The notes under the pieces were generated by a model. That model was given only the letters and a program-made list of their open reading frames with translations, made no database searches and had not been told where the DNA came from. The position numbers were made by a program, and so were the translations under genes. From Salticus scenicus (lineage: Eukaryota; Arthropoda; Arachnida; Araneae; Salticidae), in assembly GCA_963930645.1 (NCBI GenBank), contig OZ005648.1:4354131-4418130 (forward strand): a stretch of 64,000 nucleotides of DNA, given 5' to 3'. This document shows, in pieces, positions 9,969 to 22,566 of this stretch. Position 1 is the first letter of the stretch. Every line of letters starts with the position of its first letter.

Positions 9969-12372
9969 CTTTTTATGCAGTTTTTGGCCAAAGGACAATT
10001 AAAAACCGAATCACTGTTTGCTTTTTATGTGGTTTTCGGCCAAAGGACAATTAGAAACCAATTCACTGTTTGCTTTTTATGCGGTTTTTGGTTGAAGGAC
10101 AATTAAAAACCGAATCACTGTTTGCTTTTTATGTAGTTTCTGGCCAAAGGACAATTAGAAACCAATTCACTGTTTGCTTTTTATGCGGTTTTTGGCCGAA
10201 GGACAATTAAAAACCGAATCACTGTTTGCTTTTTATGTAGTTTTTGGCCAAAGGACAATAAAAACCAATTCACTGTTTGCTTTTTATGCGGTTTTTGGCC
10301 AAAGGACAATTAAAAACCGAATCACTGTTTGCTTTTTATGTGGTTTTTGGCCAAAGGACAATAAGAAACCAATTCACTGTTTGCTTTTTATGCGGTTTTT
10401 GGCCGAAGCACAATTAAAAACCGAATCACTGTTTGCTTTTTATGTAGTTTCTGGCCAAAGGACAATTAGAAACCAATTCACTGTTTGCTTTTTATGCGGT
10501 TTTTGGCCGAAGGACAATTAAAAACCGAATCACTGTTTGCTTTTTATGTAGTTTTTGGCCAAAGGACAATAAAAACCAATTCACTGTTTGCTTTTTATGC
10601 GGTTTTTGGCCAAAGGACAATTAAAAACCGAATCACTGTTTGCTTTTTATGTGGTTTTTGGCCAAAGGACAATAAGAAACCAATTCACTGTTTGCTTTTT
10701 ATGCGGTTTTTGGCCGAAGCACAATTAAAAACCGAATCACTGTTTGCTTTTTATGTGGTTTTTGGCCAAAGGACAATTAAAAACCGATTCACTGTTTGCT
10801 TTTTATGTAGTTTTTCGCCGAAGGACAATTAAAAACCGAATCACTGTTTGCTTTTTATGTGGCTTTTGACCAAAGGATAAATAAAAATCAATTCACTGTT
10901 TGCTTTTTATGCACTTTTTGGCCAAAGGACAATTAAAAACCGAATCACTGTTTGCTTTTTATGAAGTTTTTGGCCAAAGGACAATTAGAAACCATTTCAC
11001 TGTTTGCTTTTTATGCGGTTTTTGGCCGAAGGACAATTAAAAACCGAATCATTGTTTGCTTTTTATGTGGTTTTTGGCCAAAGGACAATTAGAAACCAAT
11101 TCACTGTTTGCTTTTTATGCGGTTTTTGGCCGAAGGACAGTTAAAAACCGAATCATTGTTTGCTTTTAATGTGGTTTTTGGCCAAAGGACAATTAGAAAC
11201 CAATTCACTGTTTGCTTTTTATGCGGTTTTTGGCCGAAGGACAATAAAAAACCGAATCACTGTTTGCTTTTTATGTAGTTTTTGGCCAAAGGACAATAAA
11301 AACCAATTCACTGTTTGCTTTTTATGCGGTTTTTGGCCAAAGACAATTAAAAACCGAATCACTGTTTGCTTTTTATGTGGTTTTTGGCCAAAGGACAATA
11401 AGAAACCAATTCACTGTTTGCTTTTTATGCGGTTTTTGGCCGAAGCACAATTAAAAACCGAATCACTGTTTGCTTTTTATGTGGTTTTTGGCCAAAGGAC
11501 AATTAAAAACCGATTCACTGTTTGCTTTTTATGCGCTTTTTGGCCAAAGGACAATTAAAAACCGAATCACTGTTTGCTTTTTATGAAGTTTTTGGCCAAA
11601 GGACAATTAGAAACCATTTCACTGTTTGCTTTTTATGCACTTTTTGGCCAAAGGACAATTAAAAACCGAATCACTGTTTGCTTTTTATGAAGTTTTTGGC
11701 CAAAGGACAATTAGAAACCAATTCACTGTTTGCTTTTTATGCGGTTTTTGGCCGAAGGACAGTTAAAAACCGAATCATTGTTTGCTTTTTATGTGGTTTT
11801 TGGCCAAAGGACAATTAGAAACCAATTTACTGTTTGCTTTTTATGCGGTTTTTGGCCGAAGGACAGTTAAAAACCGAATCACTGTTTGCTTTTAATGTGG
11901 TTTTTGGCCAAAGGACAATTAGAAACCAATTTACTGTTTGCTTTTTATGCGGTTTTTGGCCGAAGGACAATTAAAAACCGAATCACTCTTTGCTTTTTAT
12001 GTAGTTTTTGGCCAAAGGACAATTAAAAACCATTTCACTGTTTGCTTTTTATGCGGTTTTTGGCCGAAGCACAATTAAAATCCGAATCACTGTTTGCTTT
12101 TTATGTAGTTTTTGGCCAAAGGACAATTAAAAACCAATTCACTGTTTGCTTTTTATGCGGTTTTTGGCCGAAGCACAATTAAAAACCGAATCACTGTGAG
12201 GTTTTTATGTTGTTTTTGGCCAAAGGACAATTAAAAACCAATCACTGTTTGCTTTTTATGCGGTTTTTGGCCGAAGGACAATTAAAAACCGAATCACTGT
12301 GTGCTTTTTATGTAGTTTTTGGCCAAAGGACAATTAGAAACCAATTCACTGTTTGCTTTTTATGCGGTTTTT
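9969..12372 (+). repeat. monomer block 8, 46 copies
   Basis: 2,404 bp, joint largest block. Six monomers are duplicated in tandem at a 311-bp offset (about 10174 and 10485). Near 11529-11680 the GCGCTTTTTGG/GAAG/CCATTTC/GCACTTTTTGG series also repeats. Several 51-bp monomers (CAATAAAAACC, CCAAAGACAATT) give a net shortfall of about 5 bp. Confidence 0.93.
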
Positions 12373-12819
12373 TTAATTATGAATGAACTGTTAATTGAAT
12401 CACTCATTGAAAAAAAATTTTTTTTTTTTTTAAAGGCAGAAAAATATTTTTTATATATATGTATGTTTTAAGTTATCAGTATCAATGATCTGTTAATACG
12501 TATCAGACATTGAAAAATTTTTATTAAATCTAAAAAAAAAAAGAATATTACTTCTATATTCTTATTCTTATTATATTATATTTCTTTTATTACTATTTAT
12601 TATATTCTTATTTATTCTTATTCGTTTATATCATTCTTATTATTCATATTCTTTATTATTCTTATCATTCTTATTCATATTCTTATTATTCAAATTGTTT
12701 AATATTATTATTATCATTATTACTATTATATTTCTTTTTAATTAATTTCTAATATTACTGAATTTCTAATATTAACGAATTATTCTTGAATGTAGATTTT
12801 TTGTTTTTATTTGTATCTG
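12373..12819 (+). repeat. spacer 9, type II
   Basis: 447 bp. It is followed by a GCAG monomer, normally seen only after type I spacers, so a short block plus type I spacer seems to be missing here. Confidence 0.93.
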
Positions 12820-14703
12820 CTTTTTATGCAGTTTTTGGCCAAAGGACAATTAAAAACCGAATCACTGTTTGCTTTTTATGTGGTTTTCGGCCAAAGGACA
12901 ATTAGAAACCAATTCACTGTTTGCTTTTTATGCGGTTTTTGGTTGAAGGACAATTAAAAACCGAATCACTGTTTGCTTTTTATGTAGTTTCTGGCCAAAG
13001 GACAATTAGAAACCAATTCACTGTTTGCTTTTTATGCGGTTTTTGGCCGAAGGACAATTAAAAACCGAATCACTGTTTGCTTTTTATGTAGTTTTTGGCC
13101 AAAGGACAATAAAAACCAATTCACTGTTTGCTTTTTATGCGGTTTTTGGCCAAAGGACAATTAAAAACCGAATCACTGTTTGCTTTTTATGTGGTTTTTG
13201 GCCAAAGGACAATAAGAAACCAATTCACTGTTTGCTTTTTATGCGGTTTTTGGCCGAAGCACAATTAAAAACCGAATCACTGTTTGCTTTTTATGTAGTT
13301 TCTGGCCAAAGGACAATTAGAAACCAATTCACTGTTTGCTTTTTATGCGGTTTTTGGCCGAAGGACAATTAAAAACCGAATCACTGTTTGCTTTTTATGT
13401 AGTTTTTGGCCAAAGGACAATAAAAACCAATTCACTGTTTGCTTTTTATGCGGTTTTTGGCCAAAGGACAATTAAAAACCGAATCACTGTTTGCTTTTTA
13501 TGTGGTTTTTGGCCAAAGGACAATAAGAAACCAATTCACTGTTTGCTTTTTATGCGGTTTTTGGCCGAAGCACAATTAAAAACCGAATCACTGTTTGCTT
13601 TTTATGTGGTTTTTGGCCAAAGGACAATTAAAAACCGATTCACTGTTTGCTTTTTATGTAGTTTTTCGCCGAAGGACAATTAAAAACCGAATCACTGTTT
13701 GCTTTTTATGTGGCTTTTGACCAAAGGATAAATAAAAATCAATTCACTGTTTGCTTTTTATGCACTTTTTGGCCAAAGGACAATTAAAAACCGAATCACT
13801 GTTTGCTTTTTATGAAGTTTTTGGCCAAAGGACAATTAGAAACCATTTCACTGTTTGCTTTTTATGCGGTTTTTGGCCGAAGGACAATTAAAAACCGAAT
13901 CATTGTTTGCTTTTTATGTGGTTTTTGGCCAAAGGACAATTAGAAACCAATTCACTGTTTGCTTTTTATGCGGTTTTTGGCCGAAGGACAGTTAAAAACC
14001 GAATCATTGTTTGCTTTTAATGTGGTTTTTGGCCAAAGGACAATTAGAAACCAATTCACTGTTTGCTTTTTATGCGGTTTTTGGCCGAAGGACAATAAAA
14101 AACCGAATCACTGTTTGCTTTTTATGTAGTTTTTGGCCAAAGGACAATAAAAACCAATTCACTGTTTGCTTTTTATGCGGTTTTTGGCCAAAGACAATTA
14201 AAAACCGAATCACTGTTTGCTTTTTATGTGGTTTTTGGCCAAAGGACAATAAGAAACCAATTCACTGTTTGCTTTTTATGCGGTTTTTGGCCGAAGCACA
14301 ATTAAAAACCGAATCACTGTTTGCTTTTTATGTAGTTTTTGGCCAAAGGACAATTAAAAACCGATTCACTGTTTGCTTTTTATGTAGTTTTTCGCCGAAG
14401 GACAATTAAAAACCGAATCACTGTTTGCTTTTTATGTAGTTTTTGGCCAAAGGACAATTAAAAACCAATTCACTGTTTGCTTTTTATGCGGTTTTTGGCC
14501 GAAGCACAATTAAAAACCGAATCACTGTGAGGTTTTTATGTTGTTTTTGGCCAAAGGACAATTAAAAACCAATCACTGTTTGCTTTTTATGCGGTTTTTG
14601 GCCGAAGGACAATTAAAAACCGAATCACTGTGTGCTTTTTATGTAGTTTTTGGCCAAAGGACAATTAGAAACCAATTCACTGTTTGCTTTTTATGCGGTT
14701 TTT
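12820..14703 (+). repeat. monomer block 9, 36 copies
   Basis: 1,884 bp. It starts with GCAG and holds the 311-bp tandem duplication at 13025/13336. The GTAGTTTTTCGCC monomer near 14387 leads straight into the pre-spacer series with CTGTGAGG. Confidence 0.93.
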
Positions 14704-15150
14704 TTAATTATGAATGAACTGTTAATTGAATCACTCATTGAAAAAAAATTTTTTTTTTTTTTAAAGGCAGAAAAATATTTTTTATATATATGTATGTTTT
14801 AAGTTATCAGTATCAATGATCTGTTAATACGTATCAGACATTGAAAAATTTTTATTAAATCTAAAAAAAAAAAGAATATTACTTCTATATTCTTATTCTT
14901 ATTATATTATATTTCTTTTATTACTATTTATTATATTCTTATTTATTCTTATTCGTTTATATCATTCTTATTATTCATATTCTTTATTATTCTTATCATT
15001 CTTATTCATATTCTTATTATTCAAATTGTTTAATATTATTATTATCATTATTACTATTATATTTCTTTTTAATTAATTTCTAATATTACTGAATTTCTAA
15101 TATTAACGAATTATTCTTGAATGTAGATTTTTTGTTTTTATTTGTATCTG
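14704..15150 (+). repeat. spacer 10, type II
   Basis: 447 bp, standard type II with AAAGAATATT after the A-run. Confidence 0.93.
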
Positions 15151-15530
15151 CTTTTTATGCGGTTTTTGGCCAAAGGACAATTCGAAACCAATTCACTGTT
15201 TGCTTTTTATGTGGTTTTTGGCCAAAGGACAATTAGAAACCAATTCACTGTTTGCTTTTTATGCGGTTTTTGGCCGAAGCACAATCAAAAACCGAATCAC
15301 TGTTTGCTTTTTATGTGGTTTTTGGCCAAAGGACAATTAAAAACCGATTCACTGTTTGATTTTTATGTAGTTTTTGGCCGAAGGTCAATTAAAAACCGAA
15401 TCACTGTTTGCTTTTTATGTGGTTTTTGGCCGAAGGACAATTAAAAACCGAATCACTGTTTGCTTTTTATGTAGTTTTTGGCAAAAGACAATTAGAATCC
15501 AATTCACTGTTTGCTTTTTATGCGGTTTTT
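15151..15530 (+). repeat. monomer block 10, 7 copies
   Basis: 380 bp. Private variants CAATTCGAAACC (near 15180) and TTTGATTTTTATG (near 15357) are shared with the block at 23014 but not with the one at 33956. Confidence 0.93.
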
Positions 15531-16001
15531 TTTATTATGATTGAACTGTTAATTGAATCAGTCATTGAAAAAAAATATATTTTTTTTTTTTGAAGGCAAA
15601 AAAATATTTTTTTTATTTATATATATGTTTTAAGTTATCAGTATCAATGAACTGTTAATACGTATCAGACATTGATTTTTTTTTTTTTAATCTAAAAAAA
15701 AAAATTACTATATCTTCTATATCCTTATTCTTATTATATTATATTTATTTTATTACTATTTATTATATTCTTATTTATTCTTATTCGTTTATATCATTCT
15801 TATTTATTCTTATTATTCTTATTATTCATATTCTTTATTATTCTTATTATTCTTATTCATATTCTTAATATTCAAATTCTTTCTAATTATTATTATCATT
15901 ATTACTATTATATTTCTTTTTAATTAATTTCTAATATTACTGAATTTCTAATATTAACGAATTATTCTTGAATGTAGATTTTTTGTATTTATTTGTATCT
16001 G
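15531..16001 (+). repeat. spacer 11, type I
   Basis: 471 bp with a longer T-run than spacer 8 near 15582. Confidence 0.93.
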
Positions 16002-16226
16002 CTTTTTATGCAGTTTTTGGCCAAAGGACAATTAAAAACCGAATCACTGTTTGCTTTTTATGTGGTTTTCGGCCAAAGGACAATTAGAAACCAATTCACT
16101 GTTTGCTTTTTATGCGGTTTTTGGTTGAAGGACAATTAAAAACCGAATCACTGTGTGCTTTTTATGTAGTTTTTGGCCAAAGGACAATTAGAAACCAATT
16201 CACTGTTTGCTTTTTATGCGGTTTTT
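16002..16226 (+). repeat. monomer block 11, 4 copies (fusion of long-block ends)
   Basis: 225 bp. The first three monomers are a long-block start (GCAG, GTGGTTTTCGG, GGTTGAAGG), joined to the CTGTGTGC long-block end. It reads as a long block with its interior deleted near 16150. Confidence 0.92.
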
Positions 16227-16676
16227 TTAATTATGAATGAACTGTTAATTGAATCACTCATTGAAAAAAATTTTTTTTTTTTAAAGGCAGAAAAATATTT
16301 TTTATATATATGTATGTTTTAAGTTATCAGTATCAATGATCTGTTAATACGTATCAGACATTGAAAAATTTTTATTAAATCTAAAAAAAAAAAAAAAAAA
16401 AAATATTACTTCTATATTCTTATTCTTATTATATTATATTTCTTTTATTACTATTTATTATATTCTTATTTATTCTTATTCGTTTATATCATTCTTATTA
16501 TTCATATTCTTTATTATTCTTATCATTCTTATTCATATTCTTATTATTCAAATTGTTTAATATTATTATTATCATTATTAGTATTATATTTCTTTTTAAT
16601 TAATTTCTAATATTACTGAATTTCTAATATTAACGAATTATTCTTGAATGTAGATTTTTGTTTTTATTTGTATCTG
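16227..16676 (+). repeat. spacer 12, type II
   Basis: 450 bp. The TTATTAGTATT variant, long A-run and short GATTTTTG end match spacer 4. Confidence 0.93.
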
Positions 16677-16901
16677 CTTTTTATGCGGTTTTTGGCCAAA
16701 GGACAATTAGAAACCAATTCACTGTTTGCTTTTTATGTGGTTTTTGGCCAAAGGACAATTAGAAACCAATTCACTGTTTGCTTTTTATGCGGTTTTTGGC
16801 CGAAGCACAATTAAAAAACGGTTCACTGTTTGCTTTTTATATGGTTTTTGGCCAAAGGACAATTAGAAACCAATTCACTGTTTGCTTTTTATGCGGTTTT
16901 T
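16677..16901 (+). repeat. monomer block 12, 4 copies
   Basis: 225 bp with AAAAAACGGTTC and TATATGG. Same as 5737-5961. Confidence 0.93.
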
Positions 16902-17346
16902 TTAATTATGAATGAACTGTTAATTGAATCACTCATTGAAAAAAAATTTTTTTTTTTTTTTAAAGGCAGAAAAATATTTTTTATATATATGTATGTTTTA
17001 AGTTATCAGTATCAATGATCTGTTAATACGTATCAGACATTGAAAAATTTTTATTAAATCTAAAAAAAAAAATATTACTTCTATATTCTTATTCTTATTA
17101 TATTATATTTCTTTTATTACTATTTATTATATTCTTATTTATTCTTATTCGTTTATATCATTCTTATTATTCATATTCTTTATTATTCTTATCATTCTTA
17201 TTCATATTCTTATTATTCAAATTGTTTAATATTATTATTATCATTATTACTATTATATTTCTTTTTAATTAATTTCTAATATTACTGAATTTCTAATATT
17301 AACGAATTATTCTTGAATGTAGATTTTTTGTTTTTATTTGTATCTG
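16902..17346 (+). repeat. spacer 13, type II
   Basis: 445 bp with the short A-run. Partner of 5962-6406. Confidence 0.93.
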
Positions 17347-17830
17347 CTTTTTATGCGGTTTTTGGCCAAAGGACAATTAGAAACCAATTCACTGTTTGCT
17401 TTTTATGTGGTTTTTGGCCAAAGGACAATTAGAAACCAATTCACTGTTTGCTTTTTATGCGGTTTTTGGCCGAAGCACAATTAAAAAACGGTTCACTGTT
17501 TGCTTTTTATATGGTTTTTGGCCAAAGGACAATTAGAAACCAATTCACTGTTTGCTTTTTATGCGGTTTTTGGCCGAAGCACAATCAAAAACCGAATCAC
17601 TGTTTGCTTTTTATGTGGTTTTTGGCCAAAGGACAATTAAAAACCGATTCACTGTTTGCTTTTTATGTAGTTTTTGGCCGAAGGTCAATTAAAAACCGAA
17701 TCACTGTTTGCTTTTTATGTGGTTTTTGGCCGAAGGACAATTAAAAACCGAATCACTGTTTGCTTTTTATGTAGTTTTTGGCAAAAGACAATTAGAATCC
17801 AATTCACTGTTTGCTTTTTATGCGGTTTTT
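17347..17830 (+). repeat. monomer block 13, 9 copies
   Basis: 484 bp. Partner of 6407-6890. Confidence 0.93.
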
Positions 17831-18298
17831 TTTATTATGATTGAACTGTTAATTGAATCAGTCATTGAAAAAAAATATATTTTTTTTTGAAGGCAAAAAA
17901 ATATTTTTTTTATTTATATATATGTTTTAAGTTATCAGTATCAATGAACTGTTAATACGTATCAGACATTGATTTTTTTTTTTTTAATCTAAAAAAAAAA
18001 ATTACTATATCTTCTATATCCTTATTCTTATTATATTATATTTATTTTATTACTATTTATTATATTCTTATTTATTCTTATTCGTTTATATCATTCTTAT
18101 TTATTCTTATTATTCTTATTATTCATATTCTTTATTATTCTTATTATTCTTATTCATATTCTTAATATTCAAATTCTTTCTAATTATTATTATCATTATT
18201 ACTATTATATTTCTTTTTAATTAATTTCTAATATTACTGAATTTCTAATATTAACGAATTATTCTTGAATGTAGATTTTTTGTATTTATTTGTATCTG
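17831..18298 (+). repeat. spacer 14, type I
   Basis: 468 bp. Partner of 6891-7357, with one base difference in homopolymer length. Confidence 0.93.
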
Positions 18299-20235
18299 CT
18301 TTTTATGCAGTTTTTGGCCAAAGGACAATTAAAAACCGAATCACTGTTTGCTTTTTATGCGGTTTTTGGTTGAAGGACAATTAAAAACCGAATCACTGTT
18401 TGCTTTTTATGTAGTTTTTGGCCAAAGGACAATAAAAACCAATTCACTGTTTGCTTTTTATGCGGTTTTTGGCCAAAGGACAATTAAAAACCGAATCACT
18501 GTTTGCTTTTTATGTGGTTTTTGGCCAAAGGACAATAAGAAACCAATTCACTGTTTGCTTTTTATGCGGTTTTTGGCCGAAGCACAATTAAAAACCGAAT
18601 CACTGTTTGCTTTTTATGTGGTTTTTGGCCAAAGGACAATTAAAAACCGATTCACTGTTTGCTTTTTATGTAGTTTTTCGCCGAAGGACAATTAAAAACC
18701 GAATCACTGTTTGCTTTTTATGTGGCTTTTGACCAAAGGATAATTAAAAATCAATTCACTGTTTGCTTTTTATGCACTTTTTGGCCAAAGGACAATTAAA
18801 AACCGAATCACTGTTTGCTTTTTATGAAGTTTTTGGCCAAAGGACAATTAGAAACCATTTCACTGTTTGCTTTTTATGCGGTTTTTGGCCGAAGGACAAT
18901 TAAAAACCGAATCATTGTTTGCTTTTTATGTGGTTTTTGGCCAAAGGACAATTAGAAACCAATTCACTGTTTGCTTTTTATGCGGTTTTTGGCCGAAGGA
19001 CAGTTAAAAACCGAATCATTGTTTGCTTTTAATGTGGTTTTTGGCCAAAGGACAATTAGAAACCAATTCACTGTTTGCTTTTTATGCGGTTTTTGGCCGA
19101 AGGACAATAAAAAACCGAATCACTGTTTGCTTTTTATGTAGTTTTTGGCCAAAGGACAATAAAAACCAATTCACTGTTTGCTTTTTATGCGGTTTTTGGC
19201 CAAAGACAATTAAAAACCGAATCACTGTTTGCTTTTTATGTGGTTTTTGGCCAAAGGACAATAAGAAACCAATTCACTGTTTGCTTTTTATGCGGTTTTT
19301 GGCCGAAGCACAATTAAAAACCGAATCACTGTTTGCTTTTTATGTGGTTTTTGGCCAAAGGACAATTAAAAACCGATTCACTGTTTGCTTTTTATGCGCT
19401 TTTTGGCCAAAGGACAATTAAAAACCGAATCACTGTTTGCTTTTTATGAAGTTTTTGGCCAAAGGACAATTAGAAACCATTTCACTGTTTGCTTTTTATG
19501 CACTTTTTGGCCAAAGGACAATTAAAAACCGAATCACTGTTTGCTTTTTATGAAGTTTTTGGCCAAAGGACAATTAGAAACCAATTCACTGTTTGCTTTT
19601 TATGCGGTTTTTGGCCGAAGGACAGTTAAAAACCGAATCATTGTTTGCTTTTTATGTGGTTTTTGGCCAAAGGACAATTAGAAACCAATTTACTGTTCGC
19701 TTTTTATGCGGTTTTTGGCCGAAGGACAGTTAAAAACCGAATCACTGTTTGCTTTTAATGTGGTTTTTGGCCAAAGGACAATTAGAAACCAATTTACTGT
19801 TTGCTTTTTATGCGGTTTTTGGCCGAAGGACAATTAAAAACCGAATCACTCTTTGCTTTTTATGTAGTTTTTGGCCAAAGGACAATTAAAAACCATTTCA
19901 CTGTTTGCTTTTTATGCGGTTTTTGGCCGAAGCACAATTAAAATCCGAATCACTGTTTGCTTTTTATGTAGTTTTTGGCCAAAGGACAATTAAAAACCAA
20001 TTCACTGTTTGCTTTTTATGCGGTTTTTGGCCGAAGCACAATTAAAAACCGAATCACTGTGAGGTTTTTATGTTGTTTTTGGCCAAAGGACAATTAAAAA
20101 CCAATCACTGTTTGCTTTTTATGCGGTTTTTGGCCGAAGGACAATTAAAAACCGAATCACTGTGTGCTTTTTATGTAGTTTTTGGCCAAAGGACAATTAG
20201 AAACCAATTCACTGTTTGCTTTTTATGCGGTTTTT
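18299..20235 (+). repeat. monomer block 14, 37 copies (mosaic)
   Basis: 1,937 bp. The left part follows block 6 (GCAG then GGTTGAAGG). From about 19.03 kb it follows block 8 (TTTTAATGTGG, GCGCTTTTTGG). GTTCGC near 19697 is private. Confidence 0.92.
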
Positions 20236-20682
20236 TTAATTATGAATGAACTGTTAATTGAATCACTCATTGAAAAAAAATTTTTTTTTTTTTTAAAGGC
20301 AGAAAAATATTTTTTATATATATGTATGTTTTAAGTTATCAGTATCAATGATCTGTTAATACGTATCAGACATTGAAAAATTTTTATTAAATCTAAAAAA
20401 AAAAAGAATATTACTTCTATATTCTTATTCTTATTATATTATATTTCTTTTATTACTATTTATTATATTCTTATTTATTCTTATTCGTTTATATCATTCT
20501 TATTATTCATATTCTTTATTATTCTTATCATTCTTATTCATATTCTTATTATTCAAATTGTTTAATATTATTATTATCATTATTACTATTATATTTCTTT
20601 TTAATTAATTTCTAATATTACTGAATTTCTAATATTAACGAATTATTCTTGAATGTAGATTTTTTGTTTTTATTTGTATCTG
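20236..20682 (+). repeat. spacer 15, type II
   Basis: 447 bp. It is followed by a GCAG monomer, as at spacer 9. Confidence 0.93.
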
Positions 20683-22566
20683 CTTTTTATGCAGTTTTTG
20701 GCCAAAGGACAATTAAAAACCGAATCACTGTTTGCTTTTTATGTGGTTTTCGGCCAAAGGACAATTAGAAACCAATTCACTGTTTGCTTTTTATGCGGTT
20801 TTTGGTTGAAGGACAATTAAAAACCGAATCACTGTTTGCTTTTTATGTAGTTTCTGGCCAAAGGACAATTAGAAACCAATTCACTGTTTGCTTTTTATGC
20901 GGTTTTTGGCCGAAGGACAATTAAAAACCGAATCACTGTTTGCTTTTTATGTAGTTTTTGGCCAAAGGACAATAAAAACCAATTCACTGTTTGCTTTTTA
21001 TGCGGTTTTTGGCCAAAGGACAATTAAAAACCGAATCACTGTTTGCTTTTTATGTGGTTTTTGGCCAAAGGACAATAAGAAACCAATTCACTGTTTGCTT
21101 TTTATGCGGTTTTTGGCCGAAGCACAATTAAAAACCGAATCACTGTTTGCTTTTTATGTAGTTTCTGGCCAAAGGACAATTAGAAACCAATTCACTGTTT
21201 GCTTTTTATGCGGTTTTTGGCCGAAGGACAATTAAAAACCGAATCACTGTTTGCTTTTTATGTAGTTTTTGGCCAAAGGACAATAAAAACCAATTCACTG
21301 TTTGCTTTTTATGCGGTTTTTGGCCAAAGGACAATTAAAAACCGAATCACTGTTTGCTTTTTATGTGGTTTTTGGCCAAAGGACAATAAGAAACCAATTC
21401 ACTGTTTGCTTTTTATGCGGTTTTTGGCCGAAGCACAATTAAAAACCGAATCACTGTTTGCTTTTTATGTGGTTTTTGGCCAAAGGACAATTAAAAACCG
21501 ATTCACTGTTTGCTTTTTATGTAGTTTTTCGCCGAAGGACAATTAAAAACCGAATCACTGTTTGCTTTTTATGTGGCTTTTGACCAAAGGATAAATAAAA
21601 ATCAATTCACTGTTTGCTTTTTATGCACTTTTTGGCCAAAGGACAATTAAAAACCGAATCACTGTTTGCTTTTTATGAAGTTTTTGGCCAAAGGACAATT
21701 AGAAACCATTTCACTGTTTGCTTTTTATGCGGTTTTTGGCCGAAGGACAATTAAAAACCGAATCATTGTTTGCTTTTTATGTGGTTTTTGGCCAAAGGAC
21801 AATTAGAAACCAATTCACTGTTTGCTTTTTATGCGGTTTTTGGCCGAAGGACAGTTAAAAACCGAATCATTGTTTGCTTTTAATGTGGTTTTTGGCCAAA
21901 GGACAATTAGAAACCAATTCACTGTTTGCTTTTTATGCGGTTTTTGGCCGAAGGACAATAAAAAACCGAATCACTGTTTGCTTTTTATGTAGTTTTTGGC
22001 CAAAGGACAATAAAAACCAATTCACTGTTTGCTTTTTATGCGGTTTTTGGCCAAAGACAATTAAAAACCGAATCACTGTTTGCTTTTTATGTGGTTTTTG
22101 GCCAAAGGACAATAAGAAACCAATTCACTGTTTGCTTTTTATGCGGTTTTTGGCCGAAGCACAATTAAAAACCGAATCACTGTTTGCTTTTTATGTAGTT
22201 TTTGGCCAAAGGACAATTAAAAACCGATTCACTGTTTGCTTTTTATGTAGTTTTTCGCCGAAGGACAATTAAAAACCGAATCACTGTTTGCTTTTTATGT
22301 AGTTTTTGGCCAAAGGACAATTAAAAACCAATTCACTGTTTGCTTTTTATGCGGTTTTTGGCCGAAGCACAATTAAAAACCGAATCACTGTGAGGTTTTT
22401 ATGTTGTTTTTGGCCAAAGGACAATTAAAAACCAATCACTGTTTGCTTTTTATGCGGTTTTTGGCCGAAGGACAATTAAAAACAGAATCACTGTGTGCTT
22501 TTTATGTAGTTTTTGGCCAAAGGACAATTAGAAACCAATTCACTGTTTGCTTTTTATGCGGTTTTT
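20683..22566 (+). repeat. monomer block 15, 36 copies
   Basis: 1,884 bp. Partner of block 9, with the 311-bp duplication at 20888/21199 and a private AAACAGAATC near 22483. Confidence 0.93.

Larger units (their letters stand above)
5287..16000 (+). repeat. large collinear segment, copy P
   Basis: The eight spacers starting at 5287, 5962, 6891, 8673, 9500, 12373, 14704 and 15531 each have a partner 18,803-18,805 bp downstream with the same class and similar length. Block sizes between them also match. Similarity ends near 16.0 kb, where a short 4-monomer block replaces a long one. Confidence 0.88.
10490..18352 (+). repeat. 7,863-bp higher-order period, copy 1
   Basis: Spacers at 12373, 14704, 15531, 16227, 16902 and 17831 recur exactly 7,863 bp downstream. 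Block sizes of 36, 7, 4, 4 and 9 monomers recur in the same order. The left boundary lies inside a monomer block and is approximate. Confidence 0.9.

Noticed and set aside
11160..11558. 132-codon open frame (and sister frames at 14011, 19023, 21874, 29964, 32296) as a protein gene
   Set aside because: It is made only of the satellite monomer read in rotating frames. There is no start context or codon bias, and its ends coincide with AATTAA in the monomer. Sister copies change frame whenever a monomer is 51 bp.
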